Counted from the stretch's first letter, positions 26,374 to 46,778 are shown. The stretch: 64,000 nucleotides of DNA from Bolinopsis microptera (GCF_026151205.1 NC_087072.1:2437375-2501374); one strand, 5' to 3'. Notes: generated by a model from the sequence alone, not told the origin. Numbers and translations: made by a program.

Positions 26374-26891
26374 ATGTTTCATCCAATATCCTTGACAACG
26401 CAATCAGAAGAAGCATCATGTAACACGTGTGGTAAGACAGTTCCCATAGCAACACTGACAACATGGCTGGAGATGTGTGGAGTAGACTACCAAGAGTGGG
26501 ACGACACTGAGATTAACAAACCTTACAGGTTTAATTTTGTATACCCCTCAATGAGGATGTGACTTGTATTTTTAAAGAATAATTAGATAAATCAACATAT
26601 TGATTAGGCAGGTTATTTGCATGTATACCAGTACTGACAAGCAAGGTTAAATCTATAACTTTAATATCCCATATTTCCAGGAGAGCAGAGCAGACGTTTG
26701 AGAAACAGGACCACAGAGAACGAAAGTTTTTTGAGTGGAGCCGCGCACACGGACTGAGTGACGACACTGTCTTCACCCTACTCTCCTACAATATTAAGAG
26801 GATATCATCACTTAGGAACACTCCGGTAGACTTTCTTGATGAGATGGAACTCTCCAAGGGCCAGAAGATTATACTCCGATCCCTCATGTAA
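26374..26891 (+). CDS. Small protein with zinc-ribbon-like and SAM-like parts
   Basis: Two exons join in phase: 26374-26528, ending in a weak gttt donor, and 26681-26891, after atatttccag. They give 121 residues from the first ATG to TAA at 26889. The N-terminal exon has C-N-T-C-G-K followed by W-L-E-M-C, which suggests a small zinc-binding element. The C-terminal exon (FFEWSRAHGLSDDTVFTLLS...SLRNTPVDFLDEMELSKGQK) has the length and hydrophobic spacing of a SAM domain. An AG at 26366-26370 before the first ATG suggests that exons upstream may exist. The terminal ATGTAAGT is both a stop (TAA) and a perfect 5' splice site, so the protein could continue in an unseen exon. I cannot name the gene; the SAM call is by pattern only. 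Confidence 0.55.
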
Positions 26892-27865
26892 GTCGGAAAA
26901 TTCTTACTCTTAGATCAATTTACTCTCAATTTGTCCAGACTCGGCAAAAAACTCATCATATTTCGAGTTGGCTCATACATGTATCACCTTATCGGTCATT
27001 AGTCATGAGCTTACGCTCAACAATTGGTTTGTGAAAATATTTGAACTCAAGGAAACAAGCAATCAAACAGGTAAAATTAAATAACGTTATTGTCATATGA
27101 TTTCCACAGCTCTCATCAATTTCGTAAATTATAAAACATGCCGTCAATAATATTCATACGGTTCAGTCTGTTTTCTTTGAATCACTGATTTTATCAATCT
27201 TAAGAGATAATTAAACCCAACGGGCAAATGTCAACAAGATCAACGCTGCAGTCTGAAATCTGCACATTTGAAGTTCTAACTTTGGGTTTATGATATGAAA
27301 TCGATAACTGATCACTATATCTGGCTCTTTATCAATAATCTCACATACAGTAAGCAGTTAATACTGCTGTCTACTTTATTCTAAATTTATGTAATTAGTA
27401 CTACTAAGGTTTACTTTGTACGGTTGTTCTTAAAATACTAATATAGACATGATTCGTGCATGATTACTATCTTGAACAAATACCAGACTGTATCAAGTAG
27501 TTTGTAAAACTTATTTCATCACTTTTGTGCAAAAATAGCCATGACATTCAACCGTTCTTCTGAAGCAATTAACGAAATTTCAATATCCATTTAAGTCAAA
27601 TACTAATCAAATAAAAATAAATAACAACGACTTAAATAGCTTCGATAAACAAATAAAGTAATGGAATAATTTAAACGCAATAATTTTGGAACCAATTAAA
27701 CACTCAGAAAAATGAAGCAATAAATATTCTTAGTCAAATAAGTCAATGGTACTAGTCAAGCCTACCATCCGTCTGTCTCTGTTTCCATTCCAAGTCCTAT
27801 GGCCTGCAATCTCAGTCGTGCTTCACTCTTACATAGATTTGTTGCAATCCTGGCTCCCCTGTTTC
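26892..27865. other. Intergenic, no recognised gene
   Basis: AT-rich spacer between the convergent SAM-like gene (plus) and the receptor kinase (minus). Nothing is recognised. Confidence 0.4.
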
Positions 27866-27867
27866 AA

Positions 27868-28122
27868 AGAGCTGCCTCACAAAGCTGTCTCACAAAGCTG
27901 CCTCACAAAGCTGCCTCACAAAGCTGCCTCACAAAGCTGTCTCACAAAGCTGCCTCACAAAGCTGCCTCACAAAGCTACCTCACAAAGCTGTCTCACAAA
28001 GCTGCCTCACAAAGCTGCCTCACAAAGCTGTCTCACAAAGCTGTCTCACAAAGCTGCCTCACAAAGCTGCCTCACAAAGCTGCCTCACAAAGCTGTCTCA
28101 CAAAGCTGCCTCACAAAGCTGT
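27868..28122. repeat. 13-bp minisatellite, about 19 copies, spanning the RTK stop codon
   Basis: On the plus strand the unit is ctgcctcacaaag with C/T variants. Read on the minus strand the unit includes ACAGCTTTGTGAG, which in the first copy encodes the last residues T-A-L and the stop TGA of the receptor kinase. The remaining copies form its 3'UTR. Confidence 0.93.
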
Positions 28123-31100
28123 CTCTACGGTTACAATGCCAGGTTCGGAAACGTATCTGTTAGTTGAAATCTCATTGTTAGTTATGGTACCCGAGCTAGA
28201 TTCCTCACCCATGCAACAGGTCGTCCTGCTGCTGCCCTCTCCGTTTAAGAACACTCCGCGTGTCATCGTGTCCCGTGGGTAAGGGGGTGACCGGAGGTTG
28301 CTATCTGGCATCAGTACGGAGTCCTGCAAGGCAGCATCGTGGGCCCCTTGAGCGGAAGTAGAGGGCTGAGAATCTGGGCTTGCTGAGGAGTAAATCCCGA
28401 CGTTTGACATTCCGGAGTTGCGTAACATTTGATTGAGTCGGGTCCTCATTGCTTTGAAAGTAGGTCTGTCGGCTGGATCCGTCTCCCATGTGGCCTGCAT
28501 CAACACACTAACATCCTCAGTGCAGTGGGGCGGCACGTGCAGTTTGAAGCCACTATCCAGCATCCCTTGCACTTCCTCATTACTGTACCCACTGTACGGG
28601 AAATGTCCTTCCGTGTATACCTCCCACATCAGAACTCCGAAAGCCCACACATCTGATTCGGGCGTATATTTACCGTACTTAAGCGACTCTGGAGACATCC
28701 ATCTTATCGGCACCTGTCCTCCCACCTTCTTGTAGTAGTTGGACATGGACATGCTGCGAGAGAGACCAAAGTCAGCAACTTTCACCACCATGTTAGGTCC
28801 CACCAGGCAGTTTCTAGCGGCTATATCCCTGTGGACGATGTTCCTTGATACCATGTGCTCTAAGCCACATACCACTTGGTAGCAAATGTAGAGCTTGTCA
28901 GTGAGAGAAAGGACTGGCTCCCCGTTCATCAGGAAGTCTCGGAGGTTTCCATTCTCCATGAACTCGGACAGTATCATGTACTGCTCGTACTCAGTGCAGA
29001 TTCCAAGCAACTTGACGACGTTAGGATGATCCAGCTGGTACATCATCACCACTTCTTTCAGGAAATCTTCTGATGAGTTATCATCTTCAGGGTGCATCAG
29101 ACATTTAACAGCCACATCAATCTCTCCAGGAACTCCATCTTCATCGGTTACGGTAAGCCGCCCTTTGAGAACTTTGCCAAACTGCCCGGCGCCAAGTACT
29201 CTATCAGTCACCAGATCTTCCTTGTTAATCCGTGGGATTCGAGCCAGCATTGGTTCCTCCTCCTCCAGGGGTATGGTGCTGTAGAGGGTGTTGACACCCA
29301 TCTTCGTCCTCACCGTGTCCAGGGCAAGCTTAGTGTCCAAATTACTGACTTTTGCCTGGTTTTTCTTGACAATCTTGTAGATGAAGGTTGTGGAAGCGAC
29401 AAGAAAGACTGTTAAGACTCCAAGTCCAATCAAGTACCAATAGCTAGAGAAAGGCACTGTTGGTGTTTCTGGTCCCTTCGCAGCAGTTTTATTTATCGGG
29501 GAATGGATGGTGATACCAGCTGAAGGAAAGGAAATAAATTAGTATCGATTTTTTGTACAGTGTAATAATCAGGGACCCAAAATTATATTTTGAAACATCG
29601 GGCGCACATGAATTTCTGAACAGGACGTGAATGATGAGCACTAGGGTTCGTTTTTGTGTACAGACGTATAAGACACGCATATTGAAAGCCTAGATGCTCG
29701 ACTATAATTAAGGTCCAATTGAAAAATAAACGTGCACCGGACATTTCGAAATTCTTGAAGGGTCAGGTCAAATTTATTTGATCATGAATTAGAAGAAAAT
29801 ACAACTACAAGCTGGCATGCGACAGAAAATAATTGCATATCCCAGCAATGTATTTTTGATAACTTAAGATTCAAGAAGTAGTGTTAAAATAGGCTACCCT
29901 ATTCTTTTAGAGAAAACGCAGAAGACAAGAAACCATCAAAAACTAGCATGCACGCAAAGCAAAATGTCAAACGCCATTTCAAAAATGAAGTGAAGAGTAT
30001 TCAGAAGCGTATAAAACAGAAAGAGCGAAATTGAAAGCGGGAGTTAAAGTAAAAGATCCCATTCCAACTCCTACCGGGTATCGTTGTCGAATCTGGTATG
30101 GTGGTCTGGGCTATTAACGGATTTGTTTGAGTAAATTGTTAATGGTAATTGAAACACCAAGCTCCAAAAATTTTAGTTTTTGGGATGATTAGTCGTATAA
30201 TTTTGTTGACGATAGGAAAACTTGCGAAATTATACAAAGTAGAGTTTAGAATTGGTACTTACGTTTGCTACCAGCAGTTAGTGGTCTAAGTTCGACCCTG
30301 ATATTTTTACTCAGACGGAACGTGTCTTGCTGGTCGGGTTCAGCCCATTTCTTGCCAGTCTCAGCCCAGCACTTGTAGATACCTTCGTCTTTCATAGGAA
30401 TATGCCAGATCTCTTTACCATGTTCTGAAGGTGTGGAGCTATCTTCAGTTCCATTGGGGAAAGTCCAGCCCAGTGAAGTTGCATTTAAGCTCCATTCTGT
30501 CATGTCGATTTTACACATAATGCTCTCACTTGCTGTGTGTCCTATCATCTTCATCATGTCCGGGGAGAGGGTGTTGGTTTCAGGAACGCTTATGAACATC
30601 ATATGTTTCATTTCAGTGGAGTTGTTCTGGGAAACCTTGCAGTGAAACTCTTTCCCAGCCACCTTTTGATTTGAACTAAATGATATCTCTTTGGTTTTAC
30701 CTTGTTTTCTCACATACCACCAACTGCCGTCAGTTTGTGGCCAGCCATCTCCAATGCACTGGGGATCTTTGTATTGAAAGTCAGCAACATCCAGAAGACC
30801 AATATCAGAATGGCTAGATACAACGGGAGGTGTAACGGCGAGATTCAGCGGCAGAACAGACCTAGCCAGCTCTTGATCTACCCCTCCTAGCAGTAGCCTC
30901 ATCTCGCAATAATTAACTCCTTCAAAATCTTTAGTCAAGAATGGCACAGTTATGTTGAGCTCATGGAGATATTGGTGTTTCGGGCGGCTTTGTATTGGTG
31001 CGAAGTATTGAATAAAAGGCAGTTTGCTGGTTATGGAGTCCAAGTCGAGGGTGCAGTCTCCATATTCTATTCGAGTTCCATTAAAAGAGCAGGTGTAGTT

Positions 31101-32582
31101 TCCACAGGTTAACAGCGTCCTGACTTCTTCTCTTGGCCAAACGGTGGTCGTGTAGTTTATCTGGAACCCGTAACCTACATCAAGGGTTTCTTGCAGTTCA
31201 TCCAACACAAGTTCTTCGTCCAGAAAGATAATGTCTGAGCAGGAATCATCAGCTTCCTTGTTGTCGCAACATATTTTCTTCTTATCTTCGTTTATCCAAC
31301 CATAACGAGTCTCCCAGTCAGTCCCATTCCAGCAGAGTACGTCAACATTACCACTGTTCCAACCAAGAGGACCTGAAGTGAGCGTCGTGTTGCTTGGGAG
31401 CAGGTAGTATCTGGCGTTGGTGCGGTTCGTCCTAGGTTCAGTTCCCTCCTCCTTTTTTATGAATGTAAGGGGGACATTCGTTCCTTGGTAGTTGCAGGTG
31501 GTGCTTCCAACCTGGCCTATCGTCTGAAGGGTGACATTGCTAGGATCTGCTAGATGGGGACACGTGACTCCCTTAAGACCGGCTGCTACTCCTTGGTAGA
31601 GATATACTCCTTGATAGGGCGGCTGTCGAGTAACTGTTATTCTACCTGAGTGAGGAGCGTCTCATGAAAGTGCCTAATCAATTTAAGAGTGAAGGCGTGA
31701 GCTAAAAGATCGACCAAAATTATGAAATTTTTGCTCTCGCAATGCGATAAACCAAATGGACCTGGTGGATATCAAGATCATAGCCGTACGGCTAGTCATT
31801 AAGGCCAGAGGGGAGGGGGAAGGATGAACATTTATTTTTCGGTTTTCAGATATATGTGTAAGAGCTGCTGGAAGTGGGAAAAAAACAAAGCATTAAATTC
31901 AGACCAACCGTTCCTGACCAACCGTTATCCTCATATTTCAAGAACAAAAGTAAAATTCAAAATTCGGTTCATAATTGTTTTTGGGCATTCACCCAAGGAG
32001 CGCCCATGCCAAGTTTCATGTCTCAGGGGCGGCCATTCTGTTCCAAAAATTGATATTAACCCTATGTTTAGGAGAGCAATTGTAGGTTTATATTTTACTA
32101 GTAATTACAGGTAAACCTAAAACTTTGTCGCTGAAAAACTGAAAAATAAGTGTTAACCCCCTCCCTCCCCCCCCCCCCCCCCCCCCCTTTGGCCTTTAGC
32201 AAGAAAACGAAGCTCGGATTTCCCTTTCTACAGAAGGGGTCAGACGTTCCCTGGCCCAACACGCGCGCAGTGTGTGTTTCCTCCAAAGCTGCGAAGCGGT
32301 CTGGCCCTTCTATTTGACACGTGAGACAAAGAGGTCTATGGACAAAATTTAATAATTTAGATAAGCAGCTCACGCCTCCATTCACGTACACACCTGTTGT
32401 CGAGTTCTAACTTTTATAAACATCACAATTTCTGTGGAGCGATAAATTGGCAAACAGTCAAACAAATCTTTAAGTAAAAAATAACATAAAAACCGGAAAA
32501 TTATCAATGAATTGTCTACAACAAACTTACCTAAACTACAGTAAACCAAGACTCCGAGCACAAAAACGTACACAAATGACAT
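28111..32582 (-). CDS. Receptor tyrosine kinase with Ig-like ectodomain, three exons
   Basis: Exon 1 (32582-32531) encodes MSFVYVFVLGVLVYCSL, a signal peptide, then gtaagt. Exon 2 (31645-30263) encodes most of the ectodomain. Exon 3 (29519-28111) encodes juxtamembrane, kinase and tail. Phases match, giving 947 residues. The ectodomain has many N-glycosylation sites and cysteine patterns of Ig-like folds (KDEGIYKCWAETG, EFHCKVSQ). A membrane helix lies at about 505-526 and is followed by KIVKK. The kinase has GAGQFGKV (588-595), VAVK with K617, HRDIAARNCLV (H698), DFG at 718-720 and a twin-Tyr activation loop NYYKK (730-731). Next come VPIRWMSPES and DVWAFGVLMWEV. All catalytic residues are present, so it should be active; tail tyrosines such as VGIYSS may recruit adaptors. 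The kinase falls in the InsR/ALK/ROS/Met-like part of the TK tree by motif, but the ectodomain matches no standard class. The kinase domain has no introns. Confidence 0.93.
31646..32530 (-). other. Intron 1 of the receptor kinase
   Basis: It is bounded by gtaagt at 32530 and ctcactcag at 31646 (minus strand). It contains a run of about 26 C (plus strand, 32164-32187), a likely site of length instability and sequencing error. No coding content is supported. Confidence 0.8.
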
Positions 32583-32589
32583 AACGGAT

Positions 32590-33266
32590 ACAGCGGACCA
32601 ACACTGAGACGAGCGAGAAATAGAAGTGATAGCTCAAGTCACGTTTGAGTCTAAGGTCAGGACCTCCTCAGCTACTCAGAGAACGGATTGAAATTTCAGA
32701 CAATCTCCGACTCCGGGAGATGACCACAGTACAACGGCCCAGTTTGTGTTATTATACATGGATGTATGGATTTTTCTTATTAAAGTTATGGTTTTCATAT
32801 CCTGTTAACACAGGATATGTGAGAGGGAGTAGGAGGAGGATGTGGATAAAAAGAGAAATTGGAGATGAGCCAGACGAGAAGTCTGATGTAAATAGCCGTT
32901 AAAAATCGACCACCAATACCAGATCTTATGCTGTACTTTTAGTCAATTAAAGTAATTTATACTCAAAAACTTATAGTTGAAGGACAGGTAGACCTTGCCT
33001 CGGGTTTGTCAATTCTCTATGATAATTATCAGGTAATTATAAACATTCTCTCTCTCTCTTCCTCTCTCTCGCGCTCAGTTCAACAGTTCATTATCGTTGA
33101 CCGTGGTTCGTACATAAAATACCTGTCTACATCAGAAAGGTTTAGTATTCTTATGAGTTAACTCAATTTGCGATCTCGGACGGACATAGTTTACCAAACC
33201 TAGAAGTTTTACATACTGTAAGCTACTGTAGGATCAATTACAATTGTTCAGACAAACTGCCAGTAA
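32590..33266. other. Divergent promoter region
   Basis: The interval separates the minus-strand receptor kinase start (32582) from the plus-strand candidate gene start (33267). It holds a short CT-rich run near 33050 and no clear TATA box. The ORF 32645-32902 has no support. Confidence 0.4.
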
Positions 33267-35151
33267 ATGGATCCTGAAAAGTTGGGCATGGTCACTAACA
33301 GTGGTCACTAACAGTGGCCACTAACAGTGGTCACTAACAGTGGTCACTAACAGTGGTCACTAACAGTGGTCACTAACAGTGGTCACTAACAGTGGTCACT
33401 AACAGTGGTCACTAACAGTGGTCACTAACAGTGGTCACTAACAGTGGTCACTAACAGTGGTCACTAACAGTGGTCACTAACAGTGGTCACTAACAGTGGT
33501 CACTAACAGTGGTCACTAACAGTGGTCACTAACAGTGGTCACTAACAGTGGTCACTAACAGTGGTCACTAACAGTGGTCACTAACAGTGGTCACTAACAG
33601 TGGTCACTAACAGTGGTCACTAACAGTGGTCACTAACAGTGGTCACTAACAGTGGTCACTAACAGTGGTCACTAACAGTGGTCACTAACAGTGGTCACTA
33701 ACAGTGGTCACTAACAGTGGTCACTAACAGTGGTCACTAACAGTGGTCACTAACAGTGGTCACTAACAGTGGTCACTAACAGTGGTCACTAACAGTGGTC
33801 ACTAACAGTGGTCACTAACAGTGGTCACTAACAGTGGTCACTAACAGTGGTCACTAACATTGGTCACTAACAGTGGTCACTAACAGTGGTCACTAACATT
33901 GGTCTCTAACAATATCTCTGCAGGATTGACGATTGGAGCTGTTCATTCTGTGGCACGTACCACACTTCTCCTAAAAATAGCTGCAGTCTCTCCTCACGAC
34001 GACCAGGTCACTGTCTTACACGCTCTCTTATCTTGCATTTTTATTAGCTTATCTAAGATTATTGGATCGATCTATGTTACCCTGTCATTATATACAGCAT
34101 AATGCGGGTATGTGATGGTATACTGATAAATATCATACTTAAATTACCCCACCGTAATGATATGATCACCTGATATGAGTAACATCTCACCTGATATGAG
34201 TACCATCTCAAAGTTATAATTGAAACAAGATCTCATACCTCAGGGCCCTCAACCCCCGCAATACACGAGAGAGGGGGGTCTCTCAAGTCTAGACCGGAGA
34301 AACAGAGTATTACCCCGGGGAAGTACCCGATCAGGGCCTGCAGAACCGGCAGTGTCATGCAGAGTCCCAGATGTAAGTCAATAAGTAGTAAGTGCCCCGA
34401 ATTTTCATTGTGGTCGTTGTGTTTTTTTAAATCTCCATTGATTGTGTAAAAGTGTAAAGTTATAAATTCTAGCAAATCAGATGTACTAATAAATTGTCAT
34501 AGTTAAAAAGTAATTGGAACCTAAGCCACATCTATACATAGTGTATAGTCTATACTTACACATTACAGTAAACACTACTTACTTACACACTAATTACACA
34601 CTACTTACACACTAATTACACACTACTTACACACTACTTACACACTACTTACTTACACACTACTTGCACACTACTTACACACTACTTACACACTACTTAC
34701 TAACACACTTCTTACTTACACACTACTTACACACTACTTACACACTACTTACACACTACTTACACACTACTTACACACTACTTACACACTACTTACACAC
34801 TAATTACACACTACTTACACACTACTTACACACTAATTACACACTACTTACACACTACTTACTTATACACTACTTACACACTACTTACACACTACTTACT
34901 TACACACTTCTTACTTACACACTACTTACACACTACTTACACACTACTAACTCTCAGGTAACAGTCTCCCGGATGAGGAGTACTTTGACAATAACGACTA
35001 CGATTCAGAGCTGGACGAGGACCCGCTAGAGGCGGTGCTCAAGAGAGGTCGGAGAAACACGACCGGTCAGAACTTTGGTTACTTGAACTGTCATCCTAAA
35101 TACTGGGCAGATATCCTGCCTGTCCCTAGCAAACTCATCAAGATGCTCTGA
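33267..35151 (+). CDS. Candidate novel 139-residue protein with a W-x-C-x2-C zinc-ribbon start
   Basis: Four exons are proposed: 33267-33280 (MDPEK, weak donor gttggg), 33924-34006, 34244-34372 and 34958-35151. Phases agree at every junction and the total is 420 nt including TGA at 35149. The product starts DDWSCSFCGTYH, a zinc-ribbon or RanBP2-like knuckle with a further Cys in SPKNSC. A basic Ser/Pro linker (GGSLKSRPEKQSITPGKYP) follows, then an acidic patch (DEEYFDNNDYDSELDEDP), then RGRRN and a hydrophobic end (KYWADILPVPSKLIKML). I recognise no family. Exons 3 and 4 have convincing donor/acceptor sequences; exon 1 and the weak exon 2 donor (gtcact) are less sure. Intron 1 is almost entirely a 13-bp minisatellite and intron 3 an 11-bp one. 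A 52-bp minisatellite begins inside the last exon. Confidence 0.55.
33290..33905. repeat. 13-bp minisatellite, about 47 copies
   Basis: The unit ggtcactaacagt is very homogeneous, with variants ggccacta and aacattgg only at the ends. It fills intron 1 of the candidate gene and stops about 20 bp before the exon 2 acceptor. Confidence 0.96.
34565..34950. repeat. 11-bp minisatellite next to a 3' splice site
   Basis: Units of cttacacacta, with cttacttacacacta and taattacacacta variants, end a few bases before the acceptor ctctcag at 34951-34957. The same 11-bp unit occurs in tubulin intron 1. Confidence 0.93.
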
Positions 35152-35750
35152 ATACTGGGCAGACATCCTGCCTGTCCCTAGCAAACTCATCAAGATGCTC
35201 TGAATACTGGGCAGATATCCTGCCTGTCCCTAGCAAACTCATCAAGATGCTCTGAATACTGGGCAGATATCCTGCCTGTCCCTAGCAAACTCATCAAGAT
35301 GGTCTGAATACTGGGCAGATATCCTGCCTGTCCCTAGCAAACTCATCAAGATGCTCTGAATACTGGGCAGATATCCTGCCTGTCCCTAGCAAACTCATCA
35401 AGATGCTCTGAATACTGGGCAGATATCCTGCCTGTCCCTAGCAAACTCATCAAGATGCTCTGAATACTGGGCAGATATCCTGCCTGTCCCTAGCAAACTC
35501 ATCAAGATGCTCTGAAACGCGCCTACAGATATCCTGCCTGTCCCTAGCAAACTCATCAAGATGCTCTAAATACTGGGCAGATATCCTGCCTGTCCCTAGC
35601 AAACTCATCAAGATGCTCTGAATACTGGGCAGATATCCTGCCTGTCCCTAGCAAACTCATCAAGATGCTCTGAAACGCGCCTACAAATGAAGTACAGATA
35701 TCCTGCCTGTCACTAGCAAACTCATCAAGATGCTCTGAAACGCGCGTACA
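35098..35750. repeat. 52-bp minisatellite made from the end of a coding exon, about 12 copies
   Basis: The unit starts tactgggcagatatcctgcc and ends aagatgctctga. The first copy is the coding end of the upstream candidate gene, including its stop codon. The following copies keep the sequence nearly unchanged, and the last three carry an extra aaacgcgcctac(aaatgaagt) segment. Confidence 0.93.
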
Positions 35751-35759
35751 CATGAAGTT

Positions 35760-36640
35760 AATGCAATCGTTTTTTTTCCTGCTTGAAAGCTTAAAGTAGC
35801 GGATTTTTGAAGGAACTGCTATAGTCTATACTAGCACTTTGAACACAGGAGTTGAATACCACAAGATCAAGAGGTTGTGTTTCAAAGAGAATGAGAAGTT
35901 TCTTAAAGAGACCAGACAGTGAGTCCATGATGAGTCCAAAATGGCTTAGCAATATTAGATGAGATCGTTGATATGATTAATTTCCAGATCAGTCAGCATA
36001 CATGTCTGAATGATTGGGGCTACAGACAGTTTTATAGTTCAAAACACTAGTTTGAAGACATCATTGAGTGGTTTGATTGATTGTTTTTGATATATAGATA
36101 GTTAACATGATTATTTAAATTTTTACGTGCCGTGTTTCATTATACACTATCACGACAAAATATAGCATAAATTTGTTAATTTGTTAATATCATGGCTCAT
36201 AGAAGCTTTTTTGACAACAAATTCGCTTTAGGATTTCAATGAATTTAACACTTTATAAGAAAATATTGTTCTTTTCGTTAAATTTCTCACTTTACCGTAC
36301 ACGGAATAAAACTCTAATTGGTTTAATGAGCGTTATCCGCCAGGGTGGGCTTCCTCAAGCAGAAATAATCACGTGACTAAAACGTGACACACAGATGCAA
36401 GCCGAACACCGAAATGTTCAATATAATCTCACAAGCATTTCGAAATAACCACAAAATCTGACATCATCTTGAAAAGCTTAGAAATAACTGGGTACCATGT
36501 CAAAGAACCGTGTCGCTGTAAAAATGACCTCACGAATCCAGGGGCTGATTTAACTTTACTCTGTGCGCTAAGTAATTGCGTTAATTAGAAAGGTGACCAA
36601 CAGGGGTTACAATGTGTAACGAAGCAGTTCCGGAACTACG
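35760..36640. other. Intergenic, no recognised gene
   Basis: AT-rich spacer between the 52-bp minisatellite and the tubulin promoter. No exon, RNA or element end is supported. Confidence 0.4.
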
Positions 36641-36649
36641 GAGCTTCCT

Positions 36650-36717
36650 AATTGGTCAATATTGGTCATGTGATTGAGAGGGCAGGTTCTGATAGGTTGA
36701 GGAGGTCGGGTATAAAG
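36650..36717 (+). promoter_or_regulatory. Alpha-tubulin promoter: two inverted CCAAT boxes and a TATA box
   Basis: ATTGG occurs at 36651 and 36661 (CCAAT on the opposite strand), and TATAAAG at 36711-36717. The ATG lies at 36813, leaving a leader of about 70 nt if transcription starts near 36741. Confidence 0.7.
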
Positions 36718-36812
36718 AGCAAAACGTAATGAATATCATTAGTTTTTGATTTTTTTCTATTTCAATCGTTACTCAAGTTGTTTAGAGAAATTCACAGAAA
36801 TTCAAGTTCAAC

Positions 36813-45138
<8,326 letters not shown>

Positions 45139-45556
45139 ACGTGTCTCCATTGAGACGCGGTGTGTCTCCGTCTCAGTGTTCTGTTATACTCCGTGTCTCC
45201 ATTGAGACGCGGTGTGTCTCCGTCTCAGTGTTCTGTTATACTCCGTGTCTCCATTGTGACGCGGTGTGTCTCCGTCTCAGTGTTCTGTTATACTCCGTGT
45301 CTCCATTGAGACGCGGTGTGTCTCCGTCTCAGTGTTCTGTTATACTCCGTGTCTCCATTGAGACGCGGTGTGTCTCCGTCTCAGTGTTCTGTTATACTCC
45401 GTGTCTCCATTGAGACGAGGTGTGTCTCCGTCTCAGTGTTCTGTTATACTCCGTGTCTCCATTGAGACGCGGTGTGTCTCCGTCTCAGTGTTCTGTTATA
45501 CTCCGTGTCTCCATTGAGACGCGGTGTGTCTCCGTCTCTGTGTTCTGTTATACTCT
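45139..45556 (+). repeat. 52-bp minisatellite at the start of the tubulin 3'UTR, about 8 copies
   Basis: The unit gtgtctccattgagacgcgg continues tgtgtctccgtctcagtgttctgttatactcc. The array begins two bases after the stop codon TAA. Copies are almost identical (one gtgacg, one gacgagg). Confidence 0.95.
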
Positions 45557-46457
45557 TGCGTGCACAGAACTGTAGTGTTTTGTTATGATTGTTTAAACTC
45601 TGAAAAACTCTTCTTTTGATGTGTTATAATTTGATTGATTGTGCTTGTAAAAATGATTTGTACTAAACATGTATTTAAAATGGAAAAATACCTTATAATT
45701 TGTTAATAGCAGAAATCTGAGTTTTATTGAGAACTAAAAATGATCACAGCTGATTGAATTCGGTAAAAGTAAAGTTTAAAACTGCATAATAAGCTATTCT
45801 GACAAAAATAAATACATGAAGAAAACATCTGATAACTTATTTTAAAAGAGCTCAAACTGAAAAGAACCTGAAACTTCAAAACAATATCTGGCGGGTAACA
45901 AATATGTAATCTCCCTCAATTAAAAATACCATGCAAAGAATAAATAACATCTCAAATAAACAAATAACATTTTAAATAAAATAAATCGTTAAAACTGAAA
46001 CGTTAAGATCCTGAGTACATAAGTTTAACATTTAAATAATTAAGTCAATATTCAGCTAATAACTACACAAATATACATCAGAAAATTAACAAAACAAATT
46101 CTAATTGTTAATGATAATACATTTACAGATGACATATAATCTAAAACAAAAGAAACAAATAAGTCAAAAAAAAACTGAAATAAACTAAAATGACCTAAAA
46201 AGAACAAATAATAATTGCTTGACAACCGATATAAGTTATCAGAAAGAAACCTAACTTGTCTCAAGGTTAAAATAATGCATACACTTAGAGAATGAGTAAT
46301 AACAACTACCTGTTAAAATGGCATAATGGAAAGTTGGGATTGCTACCGGTGCCTACAGCTCAGTGCTCATTGATATGGCGGCATGTCCAGTTAGAGTTGA
46401 GATTGAGAAAAGGTAATTCAAACAGCTTCACTCTCCAGTTATCATAAAATCAGTCTA
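45557..46457. other. 3' flank and spacer between convergent tubulin and copine exons
   Basis: AT-rich sequence with several AATAAA-like words (for example near 45809) that could serve either gene. No coding sequence is supported. Confidence 0.45.
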
Positions 46458-46778
46458 AAACATTACAACACTACAACATTGCAACACTACAACATTGCAA
46501 TGCTACAACATTGCAACACTAAAACTTGCAACACTATACAACATTGCAACACTACAACATTGCAACACTACAACATTGCAACACTACAACATTGCAACAC
46601 TACAACATTGCAACACTACAACATTGCAACACTACAACATTGCAACACTACAACATTGCAACACTACAACATTGCAACACTACAACATTGCAACACTACA
46701 ACATTGCAACACTACAACATTGCAACACTACAACATTGCAACACTACAACATTGCAACACTAAAACACTAAAACACTA
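46458..46778. repeat. 16-bp minisatellite, about 19 copies, just 3' of a copine stop
   Basis: The unit acactacaacattgca ends about 14 bases from the stop codon (46792) of the minus-strand copine cassette, so it lies in that transcript's 3'UTR. ORFs across it are artefacts. Confidence 0.95.

Noticed and set aside
34664..35029. 121-residue ORF of HTTYTLL repeats
   Set aside because: It reads the 11-bp minisatellite and enters the true last exon in the wrong frame.
45141..45413. 90-residue ORF with SQCSVILRVS repeats after tubulin
   Set aside because: 3'UTR minisatellite. The 52-bp unit is not a multiple of 3, and the frames simply cycle.
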